This document shows, piece after piece, positions 7,908 through 15,150 of a DNA stretch of 41,856 nt; within the stretch, counting starts at the first letter, position 1, and each line of letters begins with the position of its first letter. Both the position numbers and the translations under genes were made by a program. This stretch comes from a virus: the IMG/VR virus record IMGVR_UViG_3300047678_000104, positions 1 through 41,856 of that record. One strand, 5' to 3'. The notes beneath the pieces are model-generated. The model saw only the letters and a program-made list of their open reading frames with translations, had not been told where the DNA came from and did not search any database.

Positions 7908-9409
7908 CCACTCTCTATGACCACCAAAAAAAGGCGCTAGATTTTTGTGCAGGTCGCGACTACTATGCGCTGCTGATGGAGCAGGGAACGGGCAAGACCG
8001 CAACCGTCATCCACGACATCGCGCGAACTTGGAAAGACAACCCCAACGTAATTGTCTTTGCGCCCAACGGCGTGCATACAAACTGGACTCTGCGCGAAAT
8101 CCCGATTCACCTGCCCGAAGATATACCGGTGCGGCACGCCGCGTTTTATTCCGACCCGAACAAGAAAGAACGGGCTGCGCTCGAAAACCTTTTCACGAAC
8201 ACGAATGAGAAGATGCTTCGCGTGCTTACCATAAACTGGGAGTCCCTCATCCACGCCAAAGGGCTGGCAGCAATCCGACAGTTTCTTGAGACGTTCAAAA
8301 GGCCGATGGTCGTGGGCGACGAATCGCAGCGCATCAAGACGCCCAAAGCCGCGCGTACAAAGCAGATTCTCCGCCTGCGCAAGTACACGTCGCGCCGCGT
8401 AATCATGTCCGGCACAGCAATTCTCAGTTCGCCTTTCGACGCCTACTCACAGTTTGGTTTTTTGCACCCGTCGATTCTCAACCAGCCCACATTCGCATCC
8501 TTTCGCGCGGAACATGCTGAAATGCTTCCGAATGACCATGGATTGATGCGGCACATTGTCGAGCGAACAAAAGGCAAGCACATCCCGCAGTTGGTGGCGC
8601 GTGATTTTGACGGGATGCCGAAATGGAAAAACCTTGACCGGCTCGAAAGAACAATTTCGCAGCATTCGTTCCGTGTTCTCAAAAAGGACTGCTTGGGCTT
8701 GCCTGATAAGGTCTACAACCAGACCTTTTTCAACATGACCGCAAAGCAGCGCAGGCAATACATCCAGCTGCGCGATGATTTGAGGCTTCAGATTGACGAT
8801 GGCCGCATCGCGCCGGTCGCGCGTATAGCCGCGCTGACGAAGCTGTCGCAAATCGTTTCCGGTTACTTCATCATCCCCGGCACAAACACCGCAGAGCGGA
8901 TTGTCGAACCAAAGGACAACCCGAAGCTCGATGCGCTTAAAGAGTTGATTGAGGATGCCGAAGGGCAGATGATTATTTGGGCACGATTCCGGATTGAGAT
9001 TGAGGATATTTGCTGGCTGCTCAATAAGCTCGAAATTCCGCACGTTCAATACCACGGTGACGTAAAGCGCACCGACCGGCCGCAAGCCATTGCAGACTTT
9101 GAATCCGGTGCCGCTAGGGTGTTCGTTGGGCAGCAGGCAGCGGGAGGTACAGGCATCACCCTGATAGCGCCTAATAGCGCAGCCGATTCCATTCTAAACA
9201 TCTATTACAGCAACACATTTGCCTTGGAAGACAGGCTTCAGTCCGAAGACAGGTCGCACAGGATTGGTCAAGAAAAGACGGCGCTGTACACGGACATTAT
9301 TTGCCCCGGAACGATTGACGAAAAAATCGTTATGTCTTTACGGTCAAAAGTCGATTTGGCGCAGACCGTTTTGGGCGATAAAAGACGTGCATTGGCGATG
9401 CTCGAATAA
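7904..9409 (+). CDS. SNF2-family superfamily 2 helicase/translocase
   Basis: This 501-residue protein has the SF2 motifs in order: YDHQKKAL (Q-motif-like, near residue 5), Walker A EQGTGKT (Lys31, Thr32), motif II DESQ (139-142, in place of DEAH), motif III SGTA, and motif VI EDRSHRIGQ (Arg450, Arg453). The HRIGQ signature is typical of SNF2-type translocases. It should use ATP to move on double-stranded DNA and could aid replication restart, recombination or removal of host proteins. No extra domain is fused. Start and preceding stop overlap (ATGA). No primase was found near it, so it is not clearly the replicative helicase. Confidence 0.92.
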   Translation: MTTLYDHQKKALDFCAGRDYYALLMEQGTGKTATVIHDIARTWKDNPNVIVFAPNGVHTNWTLREIPIHLPEDIPVRHAAFYSDPNKKERAALENLFTNTNEKMLRVLTINWESLIHAKGLAAIRQFLETFKRPMVVGDESQRIKTPKAARTKQILRLRKYTSRRVIMSGTAILSSPFDAYSQFGFLHPSILNQPTFASFRAEHAEMLPNDHGLMRHIVERTKGKHIPQLVARDFDGMPKWKNLDRLERTISQHSFRVLKKDCLGLPDKVYNQTFFNMTAKQRRQYIQLRDDLRLQIDDGRIAPVARIAALTKLSQIVSGYFIIPGTNTAERIVEPKDNPKLDALKELIEDAEGQMIIWARFRIEIEDICWLLNKLEIPHVQYHGDVKRTDRPQAIADFESGAARVFVGQQAAGGTGITLIAPNSAADSILNIYYSNTFALEDRLQSEDRSHRIGQEKTALYTDIICPGTIDEKIVMSLRSKVDLAQTVLGDKRRALAMLE

Positions 9410-9461
9410 TGTTTTGCTAAGGTCGGAAAAGGAGCAAAATTACTTTTTTAGAAAGCGACAC

Positions 9462-9800
9462 GTGTCAATCGTCTACATAACACAAATCCCGTCTCGAATG
9501 GAAAACGGCGCATGGATTCCAACCATCGACGTTTCCCCCGCATCACAGCTCGGAGAGTTGAAGGTGCTTTTGCCTTCTGGCTTTAATTATCCAACTGCGG
9601 ACGAAGTTGTACCACAGTTGAAAAACGCATTGAGAGATTTTGACCCGGATAACGACTATCTCTTGTCGGTCGGTGACCCATTGGTGATTGCTGCTGCGTC
9701 TGCGCTTATCGCTTATGAGCACGACTATTTCCGCCTGCTGAAATGGGACAGACAGCAACGGCGATACATTCCAATCATGGTGAAACTATATGGCGGCTGA
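9462..9800 (+). CDS. Conserved phage protein of unknown function, 112 aa
   Basis: This encodes 112 residues. The sequence (SIVYITQIPSRM near the start, ELKVLLP in the middle, DDYLL-like LLSVGDP and RRYIPI near the end) matches a family I have seen in many phages next to the SSB-like gene. No function is known. The GTG at 9462 was chosen as the start. The frame extends upstream inside the helicase gene, but family members begin with this ITQIP segment. The ribosome site is weak (AGAAAG), though an AAAAGGAG lies 30 bases upstream. The stop overlaps the next gene by 11 bases. Confidence 0.65.
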   Translation: MSIVYITQIPSRMENGAWIPTIDVSPASQLGELKVLLPSGFNYPTADEVVPQLKNALRDFDPDNDYLLSVGDPLVIAAASALIAYEHDYFRLLKWDRQQRRYIPIMVKLYGG

Positions 9801-10341
9801 TTCGTTGCTTCAACTCTCACAACTCTGCATGCAGCTCATGGAAGCAGAGCGGAAAATGGACGATGCGGAAAAGGCATTTAAGGCAGCAAAGGCATACCAC
9901 TTTCAAATCTCATCCGAAGACATCCCATTGCTGATGTCGGAAATCGGCATCAAGGAAATCACCCTAAGCACGGGCGAAAAGGTCAGCATCAAAGACGAAA
10001 TTGCCTGTTCGATAACGGAAGCGCGTGAGGAGGCAGCGTTCAAGTGGCTTGAAGATAATGGCCACGACTCGATTATCAAAACAGAAGTTATCGTGTACTT
10101 CGGCAAGGGTGAATTTGAAAAAGCGGTTGAGCTTCGTGACAAGCTCGCTGATGATGAAGAGCTGGACGTTACGCCGCTGCTTACGCGCAACGTTCACGCG
10201 CAAACCCTCAAGTCATGGCTCAAGCAGAAAATCGAACTTGAGCAGTCCGAAGATAAGCCGGAAAATGACGTTGCGGTTCCGCTCGAATTGTTCGGTGCGA
10301 TGCCGTATTCGATGACCAAGATTAAAGCCCCAAAAGGTTAG
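9790..10341 (+). CDS. Conserved phage replication-region protein, 183 aa
   Basis: This encodes 183 residues. An N-terminal coiled coil (about 5-38, AERKMDDAEKAFKAAKAYHF) leads into IPLLMSEIGIKEITLSTGEKVSI and AFKWLEDNGHDSIIKTEV. This pattern recurs in phage proteins usually encoded beside an ssDNA-binding-like protein. No enzymatic motif is visible. A role as partner or chaperone of the neighbouring 297-residue protein is an inference from this pairing. The start overlaps the preceding gene. Confidence 0.65.
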   Translation: MAADSLLQLSQLCMQLMEAERKMDDAEKAFKAAKAYHFQISSEDIPLLMSEIGIKEITLSTGEKVSIKDEIACSITEAREEAAFKWLEDNGHDSIIKTEVIVYFGKGEFEKAVELRDKLADDEELDVTPLLTRNVHAQTLKSWLKQKIELEQSEDKPENDVAVPLELFGAMPYSMTKIKAPKG

Positions 10342-10351
10342 CAGCAGCGAC

Positions 10352-10371
10352 GTGGGGGCGCTTTCCTCCAC
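10352..10371 (+). other. Hairpin in the gap before the SSB-like gene
   Basis: The arms GTGGGGG and CCTCCAC pair over 7 base pairs (one G-U) with a 6-base loop. No T tract follows, so it is not a standard terminator. It lies in the 75-base leader of the next gene and may protect or fold that mRNA. Confidence 0.35.
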
Positions 10372-10416
10372 AATCTAACGGCGTGCGACGAGCAAGGCCA
10401 ATCATAGGAGTTTCAA

Positions 10417-11310
10417 ATGAGTAAAACAACGAGCAAGGCAGCAACAGCACCAAAGGGCGCAACCAAAGAGGCAAAGGCTGCCGAAGCACCGGCAAACGTT
10501 CCTGCAGTGGCTGAAGAGAAAACGACGGCGGTTGTTGTCGCTGGTGAAATTGACTTTTCGGCTGACGCGGGAGCGGGTACTGAAGGTGCTGACCGGGAAT
10601 CGTATGCGATTCCGTTTCTGGCCGTTCTGCAACCGATGTCGCCTGCGGTCGTTGATGGTGTAAACGAAAAGGCAAAGCCTGGCAAATTCATCAACACTGT
10701 GACGGGTGACGTGTACGATAGTCCACTGGTCATTCCTTGCGCGTTTCAACGCCGCTGGTTGCGTTGGACGCCGCGTGAGCTTGGTGGTGGATTCAAGGGT
10801 GAGTTGATGACGCCGGAAGTGAATAAGCTCCGTGAAGATGGTGCTGTTAAAGACCTCGATGGGCGCTTGTACTACCCGGAAGCGGACGGCTCAGTGAATC
10901 CGAAAAAGTGCGACAGGCTTGCTGATACCCGGTCACACTTCGTCATGATTGTCGATGCCGCTGACGCGGACATCGGAACGCCTGCTGTTTTTCCGCTCAC
11001 CAGCACCGGTACGAAAACATCCAAAAACTGGCTCGCCAGAATTGAGGCGACAAAAAAGAAACGCGCAGACGGAACATCCTACACAGCCCCATCTTTCGCT
11101 CAAGTGTATCAACTTAGCACCGAGAAAAAGACGAACGACAAAGGCACGTGGTGGGTTCCGATTGTTACCCCTGTTAGCGAAGTGAAAGCGTTGCAGCTGT
11201 ACGAAATGTGCAAAGCCTTTAATGCGCAAATCAACGCCGGTGCCGTATCCGTCGCCCATGACTCGATGGATGGCGTTGCTGGTTCTGAAGGCAGCGGTGA
11301 AGGTTTCTAA
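10417..11310 (+). CDS. Candidate phage ssDNA-binding protein, 297 aa
   Basis: This encodes 297 residues. A low-complexity Ala/Lys/Thr N-terminus (1-40) leads to a conserved core. It has YAIPFLAVLQPMSP, then KPGKFINTVTGDVYDS with VIPCAFQRRWLRW, and later HFVMIVDA and KNWLARIEA, and it ends in an acidic Gly/Ser-rich tail. This arrangement (an LP-x-L-x-LLQ segment followed by G-x-NTVT-x-xVY and an IPC-F-R-W block) is a recurring phage family in replication modules. The acidic tail is like that of SSB proteins, so ssDNA binding is my inference, not proven. It has its own ribosome site (AGGAG, 10406-10410), a longer leader than its neighbours and a terminator just downstream, suggesting higher expression. 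Confidence 0.72.
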   Translation: MSKTTSKAATAPKGATKEAKAAEAPANVPAVAEEKTTAVVVAGEIDFSADAGAGTEGADRESYAIPFLAVLQPMSPAVVDGVNEKAKPGKFINTVTGDVYDSPLVIPCAFQRRWLRWTPRELGGGFKGELMTPEVNKLREDGAVKDLDGRLYYPEADGSVNPKKCDRLADTRSHFVMIVDAADADIGTPAVFPLTSTGTKTSKNWLARIEATKKKRADGTSYTAPSFAQVYQLSTEKKTNDKGTWWVPIVTPVSEVKALQLYEMCKAFNAQINAGAVSVAHDSMDGVAGSEGSGEGF

Positions 11311-11328
11311 AGTCAGCGCTTGACCTTG

Positions 11329-11359
11329 AGGCCGGTGCTGTGAGGGCATCGGCCTTTTT
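11329..11359 (+). terminator. Rho-independent terminator after the SSB-like gene
   Basis: The arms AGGCCGGTGC and GCATCGGCCT form a 10-bp stem with one G-T pair and a 7-base loop, followed at once by a TTTTT run. It starts 18 bases after the stop codon at 11310. Read-through or a second promoter must serve the genes that follow. Confidence 0.85.
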
Positions 11360-11377
11360 CATTTAGAAAGGAAGATT

Positions 11378-11611
11378 ATGGAACGGGTTCAAATTATCCG
11401 CATGAGCACTGCAGGTTGGATTTGCGTTTTCGTTTCGGCACTATCGTTCGTGGCTGGGCTTCTCGCTGCACCGTCCATCCTACAAATAACGCGCACCAGC
11501 GAAATTGAAAAGGCCCGCGCGAAAGGATTCATGAACGGACTCGCGTGCAACACCAAGAACCGGCGTGAGTGGCCAATCGACGGCAAAGACCCTTGTGGGG
11601 CAAAACAATGA
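11378..11611 (+). CDS. Small single-pass membrane protein
   Basis: This encodes 77 residues. One hydrophobic segment (about residues 11-32, AGWICVFVSALSFVAGLLAA) is followed by a charged, cysteine-containing tail. It resembles a signal-anchor or single-pass protein facing either side. The ribosome site AGAAAGGAAG precedes the ATG. The stop overlaps the next ATG by 4 bases. The function is unknown. Confidence 0.6.
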   Translation: MERVQIIRMSTAGWICVFVSALSFVAGLLAAPSILQITRTSEIEKARAKGFMNGLACNTKNRREWPIDGKDPCGAKQ

Positions 11612-11844
11612 GCAAGCTCCCTCCCGCGCGTAAGGGCGATGCGAAGCGGTTTCTGCTTATCTGCGACGCGGCCATGAACAAGTCACCCTTCACCGATTCG
11701 CTTGCGGTAAAGCTGGAGGGTGCGAAGTCGATGGCCGAAATCAGACAAGTCATCGACTCATACGAAATCCGCCGCCAGCAAATTCAAGACCGCGTGCGCG
11801 ACGATACCGAACACGCAGCAAAACAACAGAAAGGAAAACGATGA
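11608..11844 (+). CDS. Hypothetical basic helical protein, 78 aa
   Basis: This encodes 78 residues with a charged, helical C-terminus (RRQQIQDRVRDD and a Lys-rich end). The ATG at 11608 forms an ATGA overlap with the stop of the membrane protein gene and is preferred over an in-frame start at 11569 inside that gene. No family is recognised. Confidence 0.58.
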   Translation: MSKLPPARKGDAKRFLLICDAAMNKSPFTDSLAVKLEGAKSMAEIRQVIDSYEIRRQQIQDRVRDDTEHAAKQQKGKR

Positions 11845-12254
11845 TAAAAGAACTGACCCAGCACCTCGTCGCGCTTATCGACGCGCGAATGGAGCGAACG
11901 AACAAAAAATATTTCACGCCGCACAAGCCGTGCCGTGAATGCCCGTTCCGGGAAAATAGTGCGCCGGGATATTTTGGGAGTTATACCGCACAGGATTACC
12001 TAGCCATTGCGCACGGGGATGGAATCGCGTCTTGCCACATGACGCTGGATGCCGGGATTCCTGAAAGGTCGGAACGCCATTGCACCGGCATCGCGCTGTA
12101 TCGAGCTGCGGTTTGTAAAACGCCCATGAGCAAGGCCGCCCACGCTCATCAGCGGAAAGTGGTTGCGAAATACGGTCTAAAAGGCATTCTGGGGTATGCC
12201 CAATTCCGTCTACACCACCGCGTCATCAATAAAGCCCAAGAGAAGCAGTTATAA
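11841..12254 (+). CDS. Cysteine-rich DUF6283-like protein (second copy of the type)
   Basis: This encodes 137 residues. After a helical start (1-25), the core has PCRECPF, then APGYFG, CHMTLD, HCTGIAL and AVCKTP, giving CxxC, CH and two more cysteines. This matches the PC-x2-CP...SAPGY...CH...C pattern of DUF6283-like phage proteins. Metal binding is likely, the function unknown. The first gene of the window has a related cysteine layout but little other visible similarity. It starts at an ATGA overlap. Confidence 0.75.
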   Translation: MIKELTQHLVALIDARMERTNKKYFTPHKPCRECPFRENSAPGYFGSYTAQDYLAIAHGDGIASCHMTLDAGIPERSERHCTGIALYRAAVCKTPMSKAAHAHQRKVVAKYGLKGILGYAQFRLHHRVINKAQEKQL

Positions 12255-12355
12255 AGCCCTTAAAGGCGAAAACGATTTGGGGGTGTATCTTTGCCCTACC
12301 CCGCAGCAGAAAACGTCTTAAAACCCATCTAAAACAACTCTTTTTTGGAAAGAAA

Positions 12356-12787
12356 ATGAACCTAACATTCAAAGCCCTCAGAATTGCCAATTTGCACCGA
12401 TTGTCCCAGTTCAAGAATCGACATGGCCAGCTTGTCCATTCAAAACCGGACGGCTCCGACTGGTCGCCGGCCCAATGGCTTCAGGCCGTTATTGGTGAGC
12501 TTGGCGAATATGCAAACGAGCGCAAGAAATTCGAGCGTGGTGATTTGACCGCTGAAGAATTTCAAATCAAAGCCGGGAAAGAATTGGCAGATGTGCTAAT
12601 TTATTTGGACATCCTCGCTGCCCAACTTGGCCTTGACCTTGGATTCGAGGTGGCCAAAAAATTTAACGAGGTCAGCGACCGGGTTGGAAGTACAATTTTC
12701 ATCAACGAGCGGTCAACGGTAGTCGATAAATCGCAAGACATTGGCACGCGTGACCGTGTTCTGTACAACGTCGACTGGAGAGAATAA
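12356..12787 (+). CDS. MazG-like NTP pyrophosphohydrolase
   Basis: This 143-residue protein has the MazG-fold metal motif: E48-x2-E51 (GELGEY) and, 24 residues later, E76-x2-D79 (KELADVLIYLD). This ExxE...ExxD set binds magnesium and converts NTPs or dNTPs to NMPs plus pyrophosphate. The C-terminal 40 residues are an additional, unrecognised extension. Phage MazG proteins are thought to act on (p)ppGpp or damaged nucleotides, but which substrate applies here cannot be told. The gene has its own ribosome site (TTTGGAAAGAAA) after a 101-base non-coding gap with no obvious terminator. Confidence 0.85.
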   Translation: MNLTFKALRIANLHRLSQFKNRHGQLVHSKPDGSDWSPAQWLQAVIGELGEYANERKKFERGDLTAEEFQIKAGKELADVLIYLDILAAQLGLDLGFEVAKKFNEVSDRVGSTIFINERSTVVDKSQDIGTRDRVLYNVDWRE

Positions 12788-12788
12788 G

Positions 12789-13058
12789 ATGAGCGCGAAG
12801 CAAGTCCCCATGGCATACCTCAAGCCGTCGCACGGAGTTGTTCGCGAACATTTAGGCATTCCGATTACGGCGGAAATAGTCGCACGGCCTATCGCTTCAT
12901 TCATCGTCTTTCGCTCCACCAAAGACCCAATCAAATATTGGGGCATCTTGGCGACCAAGCCATCAATCATCTATCGCAACGTCTGCTTCAATTGCGCGAT
13001 GATGCTTATGTTCCCCCGGCAGCAACCGCCAGAGCCGATACCAGCCAGCGTTAAATAG
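12789..13058 (+). CDS. Last early-arm hypothetical protein, 89 aa
   Basis: This encodes 89 residues. A predicted strand-rich middle (SFIVFRSTKDPIKYWGIL) is followed by an NVCFNCAMM segment with C-x2-C. I recognise no family. The ATG at 12789 starts 1 base after the MazG-like stop and is preferred over an internal start at 12741. It is the last gene before the convergent terminator. Confidence 0.55.
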   Translation: MSAKQVPMAYLKPSHGVVREHLGIPITAEIVARPIASFIVFRSTKDPIKYWGILATKPSIIYRNVCFNCAMMLMFPRQQPPEPIPASVK

Positions 13059-13063
13059 GCAAC

Positions 13064-13095
13064 AAAAAAGGGAGTCCGTGGACTCCCTTTTTTTT
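13064..13095. terminator. Bidirectional rho-independent terminator between convergent arms
   Basis: A perfect inverted repeat, GGGAGTCC / GGACTCCC, with a 2-base spacer is flanked by six A's on the left and eight T's on the right. Transcripts from the + early arm and the - late arm would each end in a U tract. It lies 6 bases past the last + gene and 26 bases past the last - gene. Confidence 0.93.
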
Positions 13096-13120
13096 CGTCT
13101 GCTGTATGAAGAAACGGCTG

Positions 13121-13459
13121 CTAGGCTAGTGCGTCTTGTCTTCGCAACGCTCGCTGCCGGTGCCACGGCTCCGCCGATTTAGCGAGTGCCGCGTTGGTGG
13201 TGCGACTGTCCGTCCTTTCGACATACGCGATTGCAGGGATGGCGTAGAAACGACGCACGCTTGCAACGCTGTCTTCGCGAGCCGCTTTCAAATTTGTGAC
13301 AGCGGTCGCGACCGTGAAAGACATTCCAACTTTCACAACCGATGCCTTTGGCGTTTCGTCTCGATATCGGTGCTCAATCGTCATCGAACTCGCAGCCGTG
13401 CTCAGCAAGCCGGCAACAATACACCCCAGCAACATCACTTGGTTTCTGCTAACTCTCAT
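13121..13459 (-). CDS. Putative exported protein, last late-arm gene
   Basis: This encodes 112 residues. The N-terminus has basic residues, then a hydrophobic run (VMLLGCIVAGLLSTAASS) that looks like a signal peptide. A lipobox-like LLGC lies very early, so lipidation is doubtful. The body is charged. It follows the spanin genes and has a strong ribosome site (AAAGGAGACAG). A link to lysis or host-envelope change is possible but unproven. Confidence 0.6.
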   Translation of the reverse strand: MRVSRNQVMLLGCIVAGLLSTAASSMTIEHRYRDETPKASVVKVGMSFTVATAVTNLKAAREDSVASVRRFYAIPAIAYVERTDSRTTNAALAKSAEPWHRQRALRRQDALA

Positions 13460-13564
13460 TACTGTCTCCTTTGAAGGATTGTGTGAATACTAAGAAAAGG
13501 TTTCTGGGGATTCCGGCCACCAGAGCATCGCATGAGTTTTGAACGCGAGCAAGCTAACTGTAAT

Positions 13565-14092
13565 CTATTTGGTGACGGTGGTAAACTGTTTTAACGCCAA
13601 ATATGCAGCGCTGTACATTTTGCGGCAACTCTCTAATTCGACGCGCCATTGGTGCGCCGTTCCGTAGTTTCCGGTGATGATGGTTTCGACTTCAGAAATT
13701 GCAAGTCCGGAATCGGCGTTGACCAATCCACTGGCGGGGGTGCTATCGACGGGCAAGCCTGCGGCGGCACGGTTGTGGTGGAGCACGAGGCCAACAGGAA
13801 CAACGCAGCGAGCATCAGCAATCTTCGTAACATATACAGGCACCTCAGTAACGTTGTGAATTGTGTTTGTGCGAACTTGCAAGACCTTATTCGCTTCAGC
13901 AATTTCGAGCTTGCGATGGGTCTGAACTATTTCGGAATTGAGCGTGGTCACCTTCGCGACGTGCTCCTGCTGAGCTTTGGCGACTCGAACTTCAACTGCT
14001 GCCGCGCCGTCCGCACGTTGCCAAACCCCAACTCCGACCAAGCTCAACAGCCACGCGAGCGCGACCGCGCCTATGACGTATGGATTAAACAT
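13565..14092 (-). CDS. Rz: Rz-like inner-membrane spanin subunit
   Basis: This encodes 175 residues. An N-terminal signal-anchor (about 5-24, YVIGAVALAWLLSLVGVGVW) is followed by a long alpha-helical, coiled-coil-prone periplasmic region (about 35-75) and a C-terminal region with VELESCRKMYSAA. This is the layout of i-spanins, which span the periplasm together with an outer-membrane lipoprotein partner and fuse the two membranes at lysis. A lipoprotein gene lies inside this gene in another frame. It starts 3 bases after the EF-hand gene's stop. No other spanin pair is visible in the window. Confidence 0.82.
   Translation of the reverse strand: MFNPYVIGAVALAWLLSLVGVGVWQRADGAAAVEVRVAKAQQEHVAKVTTLNSEIVQTHRKLEIAEANKVLQVRTNTIHNVTEVPVYVTKIADARCVVPVGLVLHHNRAAAGLPVDSTPASGLVNADSGLAISEVETIITGNYGTAHQWRVELESCRKMYSAAYLALKQFTTVTK
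13633..13833 (-). CDS. Rz1: Rz1-like outer-membrane spanin lipoprotein, embedded in Rz
   Basis: This encodes 66 residues and lies completely inside the i-spanin gene in a different frame. The N-terminus MLRRLLMLAALFLLASC is a lipoprotein signal with lipobox LLASC. The mature part is short and proline-rich (VPPQACPSIAPPPVDW), the hallmark of Rz1-type o-spanins. The inner ATG at 13833 is chosen because GAGGTG lies 7 bases upstream and the signal peptide starts there. An in-frame ATG at 13902 would add an unlikely 23-residue head. Confidence 0.88.
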   Translation of the reverse strand: MLRRLLMLAALFLLASCSTTTVPPQACPSIAPPPVDWSTPIPDLQFLKSKPSSPETTERRTNGASN

Positions 14093-14095
14093 CGG

Positions 14096-14311
14096 TCACC
14101 ATTTGATATAGGTGGTGGCAACGAGAGCACCGGCAATAAAGCTGATGATAGCGATAACAAGATTTTCTTTCCAGTCGTCAACAAAATCGGCCTTTGCCGT
14201 TTCGAGCGCCGTGTACACGTCTTGGCGATTGACTCTGCCATCCCGGTTCGCATCAAGTTTTTCGTTGAGCCTTGCTGCTGCTGCGTCGATAATTTTGTTT
14301 CCCATTTCCAT
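14096..14311 (-). CDS. EF-hand-motif single-pass membrane protein in lysis cassette
   Basis: This encodes 71 residues. Residues 20-31 read DANRDGRVNRQD, a good calcium-binding EF-hand loop (D-x-N-x-DG-x-V...D). The C-terminus is a hydrophobic segment (about 50-66, LVIAIISFIAGALVA) ending in a short basic tail, so the protein is probably tail-anchored. It sits between the endolysin and spanin genes, so a holin or antiholin role is conceivable but not shown. The ATG at 14311 (after AAAGGAA) or the ATG two codons later could be the start. Confidence 0.72.
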   Translation of the reverse strand: MEMGNKIIDAAAARLNEKLDANRDGRVNRQDVYTALETAKADFVDDWKENLVIAIISFIAGALVATTYIKW

Positions 14312-14377
14312 TTCCTTTCAGAGTGCCACTGAACCGCAGTGGCCACGGTGATTTAATTACACGCCCTTTGGAACTTG

Positions 14378-14755
14378 TTACGGGTAAAACGTCCGATTGC
14401 CAGAGCGCGGTGGCTGGTCTTGAAGGTGACACCACGATTTTGTTGCTGCGGGGTGCTCGCGATAAAGACCATACTGCTCAAGAATTTCATCCGTCAACCA
14501 ATCATCCAGCGCACCATCATTGTCCGCGATATCAATCGCATGCCCGGTCATGTGCTTGCTGTTGGGGGCTGCATTCGGAACGCCAGCATTGAATGCTGGT
14601 GGACGATACCCTGACCGCAATTCGGCATCCGGCTCTGGGCAATCTCCGTCTATGAGAAGTCGGTTGACCTTTTCGAGCAGGCCTTTAGCCGCCAGTTCAA
14701 CTTCCTCTGGCCAATCGGTCGCGTGTTGCGTTAGGTATTCGATGACTGTAATCAT
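14378..14755 (-). CDS. Endolysin, M15-family peptidase
   Basis: This encodes 125 residues. It contains the M15A zinc motif HMTGHAID (H68-x2-G-x-A-x-D75, in SKHMTGHAIDIAD) and the second ligand at WCH (H110), preceded by SGYRPPAFN. These form the active site of D-Ala-D-Ala-type and L-Ala-D-Glu peptidases that cut peptidoglycan cross-links. No signal peptide is visible, so release by a holin is expected. The neighbouring upstream gene is a multi-pass holin candidate with a 4-base overlap, and spanins lie downstream. Confidence 0.9.
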   Translation of the reverse strand: MITVIEYLTQHATDWPEEVELAAKGLLEKVNRLLIDGDCPEPDAELRSGYRPPAFNAGVPNAAPNSKHMTGHAIDIADNDGALDDWLTDEILEQYGLYREHPAATKSWCHLQDQPPRSGNRTFYP

Positions 14756-15141
14756 GATTGGTCAACCTTTTTTTCAAGACGTTGATAAACCTTTTCGAGC
14801 AACCTTGAGCCGCCGTATCCACCAGCAAACACCGCGATAGCAGCGAGATAAGCGGGTGGTTGGATATGAAGTGCGGCATAGAACACGATTAGACCGGCAG
14901 ACGTGCTACTAACAAAATCAATCGTAATACGCAACGGAACGCTTACGCCCTCCTCAGCCTTTGCCCAACGCTGTATGTTGGCAGCGAGACATCCCCAGAC
15001 CGATAGCGCGAACGCATAGATGTATTGGAAGATTGGTACGCCATCCGGCAAAACAAGAACCGGCTCTGCAGCAAGCACAGTGCAGGCCGTACCAAGCCAG
15101 ATAATGAGCTTGGCCATTCGAGTAAATTTTGTCAGACTCAT
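14752..15141 (-). CDS. Holin candidate, multi-pass membrane protein
   Basis: This encodes 129 residues with about four hydrophobic segments (near 10-26, 38-57, 74-92 and 96-111) and a charged C-terminal helix rich in Lys and Glu (LLEKVYQRLEKKVDQS). This is a common layout for holins that open the inner membrane to let an endolysin out. It lies directly upstream of the endolysin (start of one overlaps stop of the other). No specific holin family is recognised. Confidence 0.72.
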   Translation of the reverse strand: MSLTKFTRMAKLIIWLGTACTVLAAEPVLVLPDGVPIFQYIYAFALSVWGCLAANIQRWAKAEEGVSVPLRITIDFVSSTSAGLIVFYAALHIQPPAYLAAIAVFAGGYGGSRLLEKVYQRLEKKVDQS

Positions 15142-15150
15142 CGCGCACCC

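Noticed and set aside
13460-13564. Tiny - strand ORF of 24 codons in the gap before the last late gene
   Set aside because: Its ATG lacks a ribosome site and the product has no recognisable feature; it ends at the next gene's start by chance.
13649-14332. + strand open frame of 227 residues opposite the spanin and EF-hand genes
   Set aside because: It is antisense to three lysis-type genes that have clear motifs, and it lacks a recognisable domain.
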